Shown in pieces: positions 24,275 through 33,606 of a DNA stretch of 64,000 bases. How positions within the stretch are numbered: position 1 is the first letter of the stretch; every line of letters begins with the position of its first letter. The notes below the pieces were generated by a model, which did no database searches, was not told where the DNA came from, and saw only the letters and a program-made list of their open reading frames with translations. The translations under genes and the position numbers were made by a program. Source of the DNA: RUG12461 sp045661345 (GTDB taxonomy: Bacteria > Bacillota > Clostridia > Lachnospirales > Lachnospiraceae); assembly GCA_045661345.1 (NCBI GenBank), contig JAZRFM010000032.1, forward strand, positions 1-64,000, written 5' to 3'.

Positions 24275-24317
24275 GGCGCAGTTTTCGGGCAAGAAATTGC
24301 CGAAGCTGCGCCTTTTT
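24275..24317 (+). terminator. Terminator after the hydrolase cluster
   Basis: GGCGCAG and TTCGGGCA (24275-24291) pair imperfectly with TGCCGAAGCTGCGCC (24298-24312), followed by TTTTT. A smaller AATCAGA/TCTGATT pair lies just upstream. Confidence 0.8.
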
Positions 24318-24392
24318 GTTTGCAGGAACGCCGATGGGGTACTTTACAGTGTATCCCGGGAAAGGGTGACCACAACATCATGTATTTTGCTC

Positions 24393-24421
24393 TTGCACGG
24401 GGTTGGCAAATTGATTAAAAT
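24393..24421 (+). promoter_or_regulatory. Promoter of the CdaR-type regulator
   Basis: TTGCAC (24393-24398) and TAAAAT (24416-24421) with a 17-base spacer, about 65 bases before the start codon at 24492. Confidence 0.7.
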
Positions 24422-24491
24422 AAATCTGTATGAGTAATTGTCAGGGGTCATATGCCGTATGCGGCAAAGTGTCCGCTCGAGAGGAAAAAGC

Positions 24492-25583
24492 ATGCTTTCA
24501 AATCAAAAACTGCAGACAGCACTCAACGAGATCCGGGAGGTCAGCCGGATCGATTTCATGCTTTATGAAGTGAAGGGGAAGCTCGCGGCTTATACGGGAG
24601 AGCTCCCGGCGGATGAGGAGGCGCTGACCGGAGAGGTTCTGACGTTTGCACAGTCCATGGCGGAGATCCAGATGCTGAACGGCTATCACTTTTTCAAGGT
24701 GATCGTCGAGGAGACGACGGAGTATATTCTGCTCGTGCCGAGTACGCAGGAGGAGTCCTACATGGTGGGACGGCTTGCCCTTTTGCAGATCCGCAGAATC
24801 GTGGAGTCTTACCGGGATCAGCTGGATCGCAACAGTTTTATACAGAATATTCTGCTGGGTAATCTGCTGGTCGTGGATATTTATAACAAGGCGGAGCGGC
24901 TGAAGATCAAGGAGTCGGAATGGGTCGTCTTTGTGATCGAGACCCGGGAGCATAAGGATGCGACGCTGATGGAGCTGGTAAAGTCCATCGTGGAGCCGCG
25001 GACAAAGGATTTTGTAACCGAGCTGGACGAAAAAAGCGTGATTCTCGTCAAGGATGTGAGACACATGAAATCCGAGGAGGAGCTTGAGGAACAGGCGCGC
25101 ATGCTGGTGGATACGATCCACGCGGAGGCCATGGTAAAGGTAAGGATCGGCTTTGGCAACCGTGCCCTCAGACTTTCCGATATCCCGCGTTCCTATCAGG
25201 AGGCGGTGATGTCGCTGCAGGTGGGAGCGGTGTTTTACGGACAGAGGGATATTGTCAGCTACCAGAAGCTGGGGATCGGACGGCTGATCTATCAGCTGCC
25301 CCAGTCTCTCTGCGAGATGTTTATCCGGGAAGTCTTTTCCGGACGGGAGCTGGATATTGATGAGGAGACACTGCAGACCGTAGACCGTTTTTTTGAAAAT
25401 GATCTGAATATCTCGGAGACCGCGCGCCAGCTTTATATTCACAGAAATACACTGGTTTACAGGCTGGAGCGTTTTGAAAAGATCGTCGGACTGGATGTGC
25501 GCAAGTTTGAGGATGCCATGACCTTTAAACTGGCGGTGATGGTGCTGGCGCATATGCAGAGCATGGAATCTGCGGCAGAATAA
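24492..25583 (+). CDS. CdaR/PucR-type transcriptional regulator
   Basis: The protein ends in the PucR/CdaR helix-turn-helix: FENDLNISETARQLYIHRNT and LVYRLERFEKIVGLDVRKFE (about 305-345). The centre holds a GGDEF-related fold used as a sensor in this group (RIGFGNRALRLSDIPRSYQE). The N-terminal 110 residues resemble a sugar-diacid-recognition region. Family members respond to sugar acids or purine breakdown products. No target operon is obvious nearby. The ATG at 24492 is preceded by GAGGAAA and gives 363 residues; an in-frame start at 24438 lacks such a site. It ends ten bases before parE, so the two may be cotranscribed. Confidence 0.85.
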   Translation: MLSNQKLQTALNEIREVSRIDFMLYEVKGKLAAYTGELPADEEALTGEVLTFAQSMAEIQMLNGYHFFKVIVEETTEYILLVPSTQEESYMVGRLALLQIRRIVESYRDQLDRNSFIQNILLGNLLVVDIYNKAERLKIKESEWVVFVIETREHKDATLMELVKSIVEPRTKDFVTELDEKSVILVKDVRHMKSEEELEEQARMLVDTIHAEAMVKVRIGFGNRALRLSDIPRSYQEAVMSLQVGAVFYGQRDIVSYQKLGIGRLIYQLPQSLCEMFIREVFSGRELDIDEETLQTVDRFFENDLNISETARQLYIHRNTLVYRLERFEKIVGLDVRKFEDAMTFKLAVMVLAHMQSMESAAE

Positions 25584-25593
25584 GGAGAAGAGC

Positions 25594-27519
25594 ATGGGAA
25601 ACAGTAAAGCGGAATACGGCGCTGACAGTATTGCGGTACTGGAGGGGCTGGAGGCCGTCCGGAAACGTCCGGGAATGTATATCGGAAGTACTTCCAGAAA
25701 GGGACTGAATCACCTGATCTATGAGATCGTGGACAACTCCGTCGATGAACATCTGGCGGGGTTTTGCAATACGATCCATGTGACATTGGAGGCGGACGGG
25801 TCGTGCACGGTAGAGGACGACGGCCGCGGGATTCCCGTCGGTATGCATCAGAAGGGGGTTTCGGCTGCCCGGATCGTTTTTTCCACGCTGCATGCGGGAG
25901 GAAAATTTGACAACCAGGCTTACAAGACCAGCGGCGGACTCCATGGCGTCGGTTCCTCCGTCGTGAACGCGCTTTCCACCTATATGGATGTGGAGATCAG
26001 CCGGGAGGGCATGATCCATCATGACCGGTATGAGCGGGGCGTCCCCACCGTCAGGCTCGAGAAGGGACTCCTTCCCGTGATCGGCAAGACGAGGAAAACC
26101 GGCACCAGGATTAACTTTCTGCCGGATCCGGAGATCTTTGAGAAGACTCGGTTCAAAGAGGATGAGGTGAAAAGCCGTCTCCACGAGACCGCCTATCTGA
26201 ATCCCGCCCTGACGATCTATTACAATGACCTGCGGGGGGAGGAACCGGAGCATGAAGTGTTTCACGAGCCCGACGGCATCGCCGGCTTCGTCAGGGAGCT
26301 GAACAAAAGCTCCGAACCCATCACCGATGTGATTTCTTTTTCCGGAGAGAGCGAAGGCATCACGGTGGACGTGGCCTTTCAATACATCAATGAATTTCAG
26401 GAAAATGTCCTGGGCTTTTGCAATACGATCTACAATGCGGAGGGCGGCGCGCATATCACCGGGTTCAAAACCACCTTCACCACCGTCATCAATCAATATG
26501 CGAGAGAGCTTGGGATTCTGAAGGAAAAGGATGCGAATTTCACCGGCACGGATGTCCGTAACGGCCTGACTGCCGTGGTTTCCATCAAGCATCCTGACCC
26601 GCGCTTCGAGGGACAGACCAAGACGAAGCTGGACAATCAGGATGCCGGCCGGGCCACCGGCAAGATCACCAACGACGAGATCGTGCTGTATTTTGACCGC
26701 AATCTGGAAACCCTGAAGGCCGTAATCGGCTGCGCGGAGAAGGCGGCGAAGATCCGTAAGACTGAGGAGAAGAACAAATCCAACCTCCTGCAGAAACAGA
26801 AATTTTCTTTCGATTCCAATGGAAAACTCGCCAACTGTGAATCCCGGGAAGCCGCAAAATGCGAGATCTTTATTGTGGAGGGAGACTCCGCCGGAGGCTC
26901 CGCCAAGATGGCGCGCAACCGGATGTTTCAGGCCATCATGCCCATCCGCGGCAAGATTCTGAACGTGGAAAAAGCAAGTATCGACAAGGTGCTTGCAAAC
27001 GCCGAGATCAAGACCATGATCAACGCCTTCGGATGCGGGTTTTCGGAGGGCTACGGAAATGACTTTGACATCACAAAGCTGCGCTATGACAAGATCGTGA
27101 TCATGGCGGATGCGGACGTGGACGGGGCGCATATCAGCACCCTGCTCATGACGCTCTTTTACCGGTTCATGCCGGAGCTGATCTTTGAGGGTCATGTCTA
27201 CATCGCCATGCCGCCGCTCTACAAGGCGATCCCGGCCAAGGGCCGGGAAGAATACCTGTATGACGATGTGGCGCTGGAAAAATACCGGAAGAAGCACACC
27301 GGAAGCTTCACGCTGCAGCGGTATAAAGGATTGGGAGAGATGGATCCGGAGCAGCTGTGGGAGACCACCCTCAATCCGGAGACGAGGTATCTGAAGAAGG
27401 TGGAGATCGAAGACGCCCGCATGGCGTCGGATGTGACGGCAATGCTGATGGGGACGGATGTGCCGCCTCGCAAGGCCTTCATCTACGAACATGCCAACGA
27501 CGCGGAGCTGGACGTATAA
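25594..27519 (+). CDS. parE: Type IIA DNA topoisomerase subunit B (ParE/GyrB)
   Basis: This is the ATPase subunit of topoisomerase IV or a second gyrase. The GHKL ATPase has EIVDNSVDEHLAGF (about 44-57), DDGRGIPVG and GGLHGVGSSVVNALS. The TOPRIM domain has EIFIVEGDSAGGSAK (about 424-438) and DADVDGAHI. RYKGLGEMDPEQLWETT near 575-591 is the conserved C-terminal block. The 641 residues fit both subunits. I favour ParE because the partner downstream lacks a clear GyrA box, but the split is not certain. A 30-base tandem repeat begins in the last codons and runs past the stop. Confidence 0.88.
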   Translation: MGNSKAEYGADSIAVLEGLEAVRKRPGMYIGSTSRKGLNHLIYEIVDNSVDEHLAGFCNTIHVTLEADGSCTVEDDGRGIPVGMHQKGVSAARIVFSTLHAGGKFDNQAYKTSGGLHGVGSSVVNALSTYMDVEISREGMIHHDRYERGVPTVRLEKGLLPVIGKTRKTGTRINFLPDPEIFEKTRFKEDEVKSRLHETAYLNPALTIYYNDLRGEEPEHEVFHEPDGIAGFVRELNKSSEPITDVISFSGESEGITVDVAFQYINEFQENVLGFCNTIYNAEGGAHITGFKTTFTTVINQYARELGILKEKDANFTGTDVRNGLTAVVSIKHPDPRFEGQTKTKLDNQDAGRATGKITNDEIVLYFDRNLETLKAVIGCAEKAAKIRKTEEKNKSNLLQKQKFSFDSNGKLANCESREAAKCEIFIVEGDSAGGSAKMARNRMFQAIMPIRGKILNVEKASIDKVLANAEIKTMINAFGCGFSEGYGNDFDITKLRYDKIVIMADADVDGAHISTLLMTLFYRFMPELIFEGHVYIAMPPLYKAIPAKGREEYLYDDVALEKYRKKHTGSFTLQRYKGLGEMDPEQLWETTLNPETRYLKKVEIEDARMASDVTAMLMGTDVPPRKAFIYEHANDAELDV

Positions 27520-27583
27520 CAGGCCAATGACGCGGAGCCGGATGAAAAACAATGCCAGCGGGCAGAGTCGAACGTATAAACAG
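27493..27583 (+). repeat. 30-base tandem repeat at the parE stop codon
   Basis: Three units: 27493-27522, 27523-27553 and 27554-27583. Unit 1 is the end of parE (ANDAELDV, then TAA). Unit 2 starts GCCAATGACGCGGAGCC and is one base longer; unit 3 is more diverged but also ends GTATAAACAG. Beyond the TAA the same frame stays open to a second GTA TAA in unit 3. Confidence 0.85.
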
Positions 27584-27594
27584 GGGAAGAGAGA

Positions 27595-29838
27595 ATGGCA
27601 GCAGACACAGAGGAACGGCTGATCCGGACCGAGTATTCCGAGATCATGCAGAAATCTTATATTGATTATGCGATGAGCGTGATCATCGCCCGGGCGCTTC
27701 CGGATATCCGGGACGGGCTGAAGCCCGTGCAGAGACGGACGCTGTACGATATGTATGAGCTCGGGATCCGGTATGACAAGCCCTACCGCAAAAGCGCGCG
27801 TATCGTCGGGGATACCATGGGTAAGTACCACCCCCACGGAGACAGCTCCATCTATGAATCTCTGGTGGTGATGAGCCAGGACTTCAAGAAGGGACTGCCC
27901 CTTGTGGACGGACACGGCAACTTCGGATCCATCGAAGGAGACGGCGCCGCAGCCATGCGTTATACGGAGGCACGTCTGCAGAAGATCACGCAGGAAGCGT
28001 ATCTCGCGGATCTGGACAAGGATGTGGTGGACTTTGTCCCGAACTTTGATGAGACGGAAAAGGAGCCGGTGGTGCTGCCGGTGCGGGTGCCGAACATCCT
28101 GATCAATGGTGCGGAGGGAATTGCGGTCGGTATGGCGACGAGTATTCCGCCCCACAATTTCGGCGAGGTCATTGACGGCGTGATCGCTTATATGAAGAAT
28201 CCATTTCTTTCGCTGGATGAGCTCATGACGATCATCCAGGGACCTGATTTCCCGACGGGGGGGATCGTAACGAACCAGTCGGAGCTGCGGGAGATTTATG
28301 AGACCGGCAGCGGCAAGATCAAGGTGCGCGGGAAGGTGGAGGTGGAGCACGCCAAGGGCGGCAAGACAAATCTCGTGGTCAGCGAGATCCCGTATACCAT
28401 GATCGGCGCAGGGATCGGAAAGTTTCTGAACGACGTGTTTGCCCTGGTGGAAAATAAAAAAACCAACGACATTGCGGATATCAGCAACCAGTCCTCCAAG
28501 GAAGGAATCCGCATCGTGATCGAGCTGAAGAAGGGCGCGGATGTTGAAAACCTGAAAAACATGCTCTACAAAAAGACGAAGCTGGAGGACACCTTCGGCG
28601 TCAACATGCTGACCGTGGCAAACGGAAAGCCGGAGACGCTGGGGCTCATCCCGATCATCCAGCATCATGTCAGCTTTCAGTATGAGCTTGCGACCAGAAA
28701 ATACAAAACGCTCCTTGCCAAAGAGCTTGACAGGAAGGAGATCCAGGAGGGACTGATCCGTGCCTGCGACTGCATAGATCTGATCATCGAGGTGCTCCGC
28801 GGCAGCAAGGATGTTGCCATGGCGAAAGGATGCCTCACGGAGGGCATTACGGAGGGGATCCGCTTCAAGACGAAGGAATCCGAAAAAGACGCATCGCTCC
28901 TTCATTTTACGGAGAAACAGGCGGATGCCATCCTTGCCATGCGGCTGTCAAAGCTGGTGGGACTGGAGATCACGGCGCTGCAAAAGGAGCATCAGGAAAC
29001 CCTGGCACATATCGCGGAGTATGAGGACATTCTGACAAACCGCAGTACGATGGCGCGAGTAATCATCAGGGATCTGAAGGCACTGCGGACCGAATATGCG
29101 TCAGACCGCCGCACGGAGCTGACCGATGCCGAAGAGGCGGTATTTGAAGAAAAGAAGATCGAGGAACGGAATGTCTACTTCCTGATGGACCGGTTCGGCT
29201 ATGCGAGGACCATCGACGAGAGTACCTACGAACGCAACAGGGAAACGGTGGATTCCGAAAACAGGGTGGCCTTTCTCTGCAAGAATACGGACAAGATCTG
29301 TATCTTTACGGATACCGGACAGATGCATACGGTAAAGGTACTGGATCTGCCCATGACAAAGCTGCGTGACAAAGGAACACCCATTGACAATGTCAGCAAC
29401 TTTGACAGCAGGACGGAGCGGTGCCTGTACCTGAGCGATATGTCATCGATCCGGACGAAGCGGCTGATCTTTGCGACCACACTTTCCATGCTGAAGGTGG
29501 TGGACGGCATGGAATTTGACGTGACAAGACGCACAATGGGGGCGACAAAACTGCTGGATCATGATATGCTTCTTTTTGTAGGAGAACAAAAAGAAAATCA
29601 AACGATGGTCATGCAGACCGCTGCGGATTATTTCCTGCGGATTGACACGGCGACGATTCCGGAAAAGAAAAAAGGTGCCGTGGGCGTACGCGGGATGAGG
29701 CTTCAGAAAAATGATACGCTCTCGGCGGTGACGCTTCTGCATGAGGGAGAAGAAGCGGAAGTCACCGTAAAAGGAAAGCCGGTCTCCCTGCAGCGGCTGC
29801 ACATCGGAAATCGTGATACCAAGGGTGTGAAGCGATGA
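27595..29838 (+). CDS. parC: Type IIA DNA topoisomerase subunit A (ParC/GyrA)
   Basis: This is the DNA-breaking subunit paired with the upstream ATPase subunit. The breakage-reunion domain has MSVIIARALPDIRDGLKPVQ (about 26-45), GDTMGKYHPHGDSSIYESLV, and the catalytic Tyr in AAMRYTEARL (about 119-128). Residues 490-747 form a beta-pinwheel with degenerate blades. The GyrA box QRRGGRG is not seen, which points to a ParC-like role in decatenation. The ATG at 27595 has GGGGAAGAGAG before it. The stop overlaps the next gene by four bases. Confidence 0.88.
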   Translation: MAADTEERLIRTEYSEIMQKSYIDYAMSVIIARALPDIRDGLKPVQRRTLYDMYELGIRYDKPYRKSARIVGDTMGKYHPHGDSSIYESLVVMSQDFKKGLPLVDGHGNFGSIEGDGAAAMRYTEARLQKITQEAYLADLDKDVVDFVPNFDETEKEPVVLPVRVPNILINGAEGIAVGMATSIPPHNFGEVIDGVIAYMKNPFLSLDELMTIIQGPDFPTGGIVTNQSELREIYETGSGKIKVRGKVEVEHAKGGKTNLVVSEIPYTMIGAGIGKFLNDVFALVENKKTNDIADISNQSSKEGIRIVIELKKGADVENLKNMLYKKTKLEDTFGVNMLTVANGKPETLGLIPIIQHHVSFQYELATRKYKTLLAKELDRKEIQEGLIRACDCIDLIIEVLRGSKDVAMAKGCLTEGITEGIRFKTKESEKDASLLHFTEKQADAILAMRLSKLVGLEITALQKEHQETLAHIAEYEDILTNRSTMARVIIRDLKALRTEYASDRRTELTDAEEAVFEEKKIEERNVYFLMDRFGYARTIDESTYERNRETVDSENRVAFLCKNTDKICIFTDTGQMHTVKVLDLPMTKLRDKGTPIDNVSNFDSRTERCLYLSDMSSIRTKRLIFATTLSMLKVVDGMEFDVTRRTMGATKLLDHDMLLFVGEQKENQTMVMQTAADYFLRIDTATIPEKKKGAVGVRGMRLQKNDTLSAVTLLHEGEEAEVTVKGKPVSLQRLHIGNRDTKGVKR

Positions 29839-30671
29839 AACGTCCTTCCAAACCGAAACTATTCGAGAACAGCAAGATTACGGCGATCAAGCATGTCTTC
29901 GGGACCTCGATTCTCTCGTTCCTGAAGGCCTGTTATCCGATTCTGGTTTATGTAGGGATCAAGCTGCTGGTGCTTTTCATTTTGAATCTGATCCCCTTTC
30001 CGATTCCGGAGGTGGTGAAGGAAGCCATCGGATCCATGGCGGCGCTGATCTATCTGATTCCCGTTCTTCGGATGGATATCCTGGCTCATTCCAAGGTGAC
30101 ATTTTACCGTCCCAGGGAAAAACAGGAAAAAAAGGAGATGCTGTTCCGCTGGCTATATGCGGCACTCACCATCACCATGATCTCCGTGGCGGTGAACAAC
30201 ATCCTGGGATATACCGCCTTACGGGATCTTTCCTCTTCGTATGAAGAGGTCAAGGCTGCTTTTTTCGCAGGGTCGGTGCTGGTACAGGTGATCTGCCTGG
30301 GGTTTCTCATCCCCTACGCTGAGGAGATCCTGTTTCGCGGGATTATTTACGGGCGTGCCAAGGAAGCCTTCGGACCGCAGAAGGCGATTCTGATCTCCGC
30401 CCTGCTGTTTGGCGTCATACACTGGAACCTGCTGCAGTTTATCTTTGCGACGATCATGGGCGTGGTGCTTGCCTATTTCACGGAGAGGTATCGGTCCCTG
30501 GTTCCGGCGTATATAGGACATGCGGCAGCAAACATCATTGTGGTGCTGCATGCGGCCAGCGATAACTATTTCGGCCCCCGGCCGGTGCTGCATCTTGTGA
30601 TCACCATCATCGCCGTCATTGCGTCGGGGCTGTTGTTTCTGATCCAGTTTCGGGTCAGGAAACTGAGTTAG
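29835..30671 (+). CDS. CPBP family intramembrane metalloprotease
   Basis: The 278-residue protein has about seven or eight membrane helices. The CPBP/Abi signature is present: the EExxxR motif in YAEEILFRGIIYGRAKEAFG (about 158-177) and the downstream LLFGVIHWN (about 188-196), whose His binds metal. YIGHAAANIIVVL near 225-237 supplies the last conserved His. Family members cut prenylated or other membrane substrates, or serve in bacteriocin self-immunity. No bacteriocin gene adjoins it here. The start overlaps the parC stop (ATGA), unusual company that may be specific to this lineage. Confidence 0.9.
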   Translation: MKRPSKPKLFENSKITAIKHVFGTSILSFLKACYPILVYVGIKLLVLFILNLIPFPIPEVVKEAIGSMAALIYLIPVLRMDILAHSKVTFYRPREKQEKKEMLFRWLYAALTITMISVAVNNILGYTALRDLSSSYEEVKAAFFAGSVLVQVICLGFLIPYAEEILFRGIIYGRAKEAFGPQKAILISALLFGVIHWNLLQFIFATIMGVVLAYFTERYRSLVPAYIGHAAANIIVVLHAASDNYFGPRPVLHLVITIIAVIASGLLFLIQFRVRKLS

Positions 30672-30705
30672 TTCATTTTGATTTTTAAGGAAACGAGGTA
30701 GGAAC

Positions 30706-32343
30706 ATGATACAGGCAAACAATGTCACGCTGCGGGTCGGCAAAAAGGCGCTCTTTGAAGACGTCAACATCAAATTCACGGAGGGGAACTGTTACGGACT
30801 GATCGGTGCCAACGGCGCCGGGAAATCCACCTTTTTAAAGATCCTTTCCGGACAGCTGGAGCCTACCAACGGCGATGTCACCATGACGCCGGGTGAGCGG
30901 CTTTCCTTTTTGCAGCAGGATCACTTCAAATATGACGAGTATACCGTGCTGGATACGGTGATCATGGGAAACCAGCGGCTGTATGACATCATGAAGGAAA
31001 AGGATGCGATCTATGCCAAGGAGGATTTTTCCGACGAGGACGGGATCAAGGCCAGCGAGCTGGAAACAGAGTTCGCGGAGATGGACGGATGGAACGCGGA
31101 AAGCGATGCGGCGATGCTGTTAAACGGTCTCGGTATCGAGACGGAATATCACGGTACCCGGATGGGGGATATGCCCAGCGCCCTGAAGGTGAAGGTGCTT
31201 CTGGCCCAGGCGCTCTTCGGGAATCCGGACATTCTGCTTTTGGACGAGCCCACCAACCACCTGGATCTGGACGCCATTGCCTGGCTCGAGGAGTTCCTTA
31301 TCAATTTTGACAACACCGTGATCGTGGTCAGCCATGACCGGTATTTTCTGAACAAGGTCTGCACCAGCATTGCGGATATCGACTATGGCAAGATCCAGCT
31401 TTATGCCGGCAACTACGACTTCTGGTACGAGTCCAGCCAGCTCCTTGTAAAGCAGATGAAGGAAGCCAACAAGAAGAAAGAGGAAAAGATCAAGGAGCTG
31501 CAGGAGTTCATTTCCAGATTCTCCGCCAACGCCAGCAAGAGCAAGCAGGCGACCTCCAGAAAACGCGCGCTGGAAAAGATTCAGCTGGATGAGATCAAGC
31601 CCTCCAGCCGGAAATACCCGTACATTGATTTCCGCCCGGAGCGGGAGATCGGAAACGAAGTGCTGACTGTCGAAGATCTGACCGTAACGGTGGAGGGGGA
31701 GAAGGTGCTGGATCATGTTTCTTTCATCCTGAACCATGACGACAAGGTGGCTCTCGTGGGCAGCAACGAGCGTGCGAAGACGGCGCTGTTTCAGGTGCTG
31801 GCCGGGGAGCTGGAGCCGGATGCAGGCTCTTATAAATGGGGTGTTACCACCTCCCAGTCCTATTTTCCGAAGGACAACACCAGAATCTTTGATACGGATC
31901 TCACCATCGTGGACTGGCTGACACAGTTCTCCGAGATCAAGGATGCCACCTATGTACGGGGCTTCCTGGGGCGGATGCTCTTTGCCGGGGAGGACGGGGT
32001 GAAAAAGATGAAGGTGCTTTCCGGAGGGGAGCGGGTGAGGGTTCTGCTTTCCCGGATGATGATCGAGGCCAGCAATGTCCTGATGCTGGATGAGCCTACG
32101 GATCACCTGGACATGGAGAGTATCACGGCGTTAAACAACGGTCTGATCAAGTTCCCGGGGGTGGTGATCTTTTCCTCCAGGGATCATCAGGTGGTGGAGA
32201 CCACGGCAAACCGGATCATGGAGATCCTGCCGGACGGAAGCATCATTGACAAGATTACGACCTACGACGAATATCTGGCAAACGATGAGATGGCGAGAAA
32301 GAGGCAGGCGGTGTATACCAAGACAGAAGACGATGAGGATTAA
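30706..32343 (+). CDS. ABC-F family ATPase (YbiT/YkpA-like)
   Basis: Two ABC ATPase domains lie in one 545-residue soluble chain with no membrane part. The first has Walker A GANGAGKST (about 37-45) and Walker B LLLDEPTNHLD. Its signature position reads MPSALKVKVLLAQAL rather than LSGGxK. The linker is charged and helical (about 240-310). The second has an altered Walker A, GSNERAKTAL, and a normal signature LSGGERVRVLLSR with VLMLDEPTDHLD. ABC-F proteins bind the ribosomal E site and help translation; some give antibiotic resistance. The layout fits the YbiT/YkpA housekeeping group. GAGGTAGG precedes the ATG. Confidence 0.88.
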   Translation: MIQANNVTLRVGKKALFEDVNIKFTEGNCYGLIGANGAGKSTFLKILSGQLEPTNGDVTMTPGERLSFLQQDHFKYDEYTVLDTVIMGNQRLYDIMKEKDAIYAKEDFSDEDGIKASELETEFAEMDGWNAESDAAMLLNGLGIETEYHGTRMGDMPSALKVKVLLAQALFGNPDILLLDEPTNHLDLDAIAWLEEFLINFDNTVIVVSHDRYFLNKVCTSIADIDYGKIQLYAGNYDFWYESSQLLVKQMKEANKKKEEKIKELQEFISRFSANASKSKQATSRKRALEKIQLDEIKPSSRKYPYIDFRPEREIGNEVLTVEDLTVTVEGEKVLDHVSFILNHDDKVALVGSNERAKTALFQVLAGELEPDAGSYKWGVTTSQSYFPKDNTRIFDTDLTIVDWLTQFSEIKDATYVRGFLGRMLFAGEDGVKKMKVLSGGERVRVLLSRMMIEASNVLMLDEPTDHLDMESITALNNGLIKFPGVVIFSSRDHQVVETTANRIMEILPDGSIIDKITTYDEYLANDEMARKRQAVYTKTEDDED

Positions 32344-32345
32344 AA

Positions 32346-33458
32346 ATGGCAGGATCAGAATTCGGCAATGTATTTCGGATTACAACCTGGGGAGAGTCCC
32401 ACGGGAAAGCAGTCGGCGCAGTGGTCGACGGCTGCCCCGCGGGGCTTTTTTTGACAGAGGAGGATATACAGATCTTTCTGGATCGGCGCCGTCCCGGGCA
32501 GTCAGAGTTTGCGACGAAGCGCGCAGAAAGTGATACCGTGGAGATCCTGTCCGGCGTGTTCAAAGGAAAGACCACCGGCACGCCCATCAGCCTCATGGTA
32601 AAAAACGGGGATTCTCATTCCGGGGATTATGAGACGCTGGCAAGGGTATACCGGCCGGGACATGCGGATTATACCTTTGATCAAAAATACGGATTCCGCG
32701 ATTACCGCGGCGGCGGGAGAAGCTCCGGGAGAGAGACCGTCGGCCGGGTCGCAGGGGGCGCGGTGGCGGTGAAGCTGCTGCAGGAATTCGGCGTTTCCTT
32801 TTTGACCTATACGAAAGCCATCGGGCCGGTGGAGACGGATCCGTCACGCTTTGCTGCAGAGGAAATCAGACAAAACCCTCTGTTCATGCCGGATGCCGGG
32901 GCAGCACAAAGGGCGCAGGAGTATCTGCGCTCATGCATGAAAGAACAGGATTCTGCAGGGGGCGTGATTGAGTGTGTGGTCAGAGGCCTGCCGGCGGGAC
33001 TGGGGGAGTGCGTATTCGAAAAGACAGATGCGCTTCTTGCAAAGGCGATGCTTTCCATCGGCGCGGTCAAGGGTTTTGAAATGGGTGACGGATTCGCGTC
33101 GACCCGTCTGCGCGGAAGCGAAAACAATGATGCCTTTTCCTCTGCCGGGAAGATGACGAATCATGCCGGGGGCGTCCTCGGCGGCATGACGGACGGGAGC
33201 GACCTCGTCTTCCGTGTGGCGGTCAAGCCGACGCCTTCCATCGCAAGAGAACAGAAGACCATTGATTGTAACGGAAAAGAAACCAGGATCACCATCGGGG
33301 GCAGGCATGACCCGGTCATCGTACCCCGGGCAGTGGTGGTGGTGGAATGCATGGCGGCGCTGGTGCTTGCCGATCTGCTGCTGCGGAACGCAGGCTCGAC
33401 CGTGGACAGGCTGAAACAGGTGTACGGAGATGTGCAAAGGGACGAACAGGGGATTTGA
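32346..33458 (+). CDS. aroC: Chorismate synthase
   Basis: AroC converts 5-enolpyruvylshikimate-3-phosphate to chorismate, the last shared step of aromatic amino-acid synthesis, and needs reduced flavin. The three family signatures are visible: GNVFRITTWGESHGKAVGAV (residues 6-25), then DYRGGGRSSGRETVGRVAGG (about 119-138), then RGSENNDAF with NHAGGVLGGMTDGSDL. RHDPVIVPRAVVVVECM ends the core. At 370 residues it is complete. It begins two bases after the ABC-F stop, so its ribosome site lies in that gene. A strong terminator follows. Confidence 0.97.
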   Translation: MAGSEFGNVFRITTWGESHGKAVGAVVDGCPAGLFLTEEDIQIFLDRRRPGQSEFATKRAESDTVEILSGVFKGKTTGTPISLMVKNGDSHSGDYETLARVYRPGHADYTFDQKYGFRDYRGGGRSSGRETVGRVAGGAVAVKLLQEFGVSFLTYTKAIGPVETDPSRFAAEEIRQNPLFMPDAGAAQRAQEYLRSCMKEQDSAGGVIECVVRGLPAGLGECVFEKTDALLAKAMLSIGAVKGFEMGDGFASTRLRGSENNDAFSSAGKMTNHAGGVLGGMTDGSDLVFRVAVKPTPSIAREQKTIDCNGKETRITIGGRHDPVIVPRAVVVVECMAALVLADLLLRNAGSTVDRLKQVYGDVQRDEQGI

Positions 33459-33510
33459 ACGGCGAAGGGGTTCCTATCGTCCGGTTGCAGCTTGCGGAGG
33501 TGGAACGGCA

Positions 33511-33541
33511 AAAAGCCGGCGGCTGTGAGCCGCCGGCTTTT
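33511..33541 (+). terminator. Terminator after aroC
   Basis: AAAAGCCGGCGGC (33511-33523) pairs perfectly with GCCGCCGGCTTTT (33529-33541) around TGTGA. Confidence 0.92.
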
Positions 33542-33558
33542 GCGTGCGAGAGGAGCGT

Positions 33559-33594
33559 AAAATCGCGGGCGCGTGCGCCTTTCATCTGCGATTT
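33559..33594. repeat. Hairpin repeat, copy 1 (after aroC)
   Basis: AAATCGC (33560-33566) pairs with GCGATTT (33588-33594), enclosing GGCGC-GT-GCGCC (33568-33579). The same sequence with small changes is found at 53261-53295 in the rho leader. Confidence 0.75.
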
Positions 33595-33606
33595 CCGGTG
33601 CATCCT

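Noticed and set aside
25525..28905. 1126-codon open frame on the minus strand opposite parE and parC
   Set aside because: It is the shadow of two well-conserved topoisomerase genes with biased codons; its translation is Leu/His/Arg-rich without domains, and no ribosome site fits.
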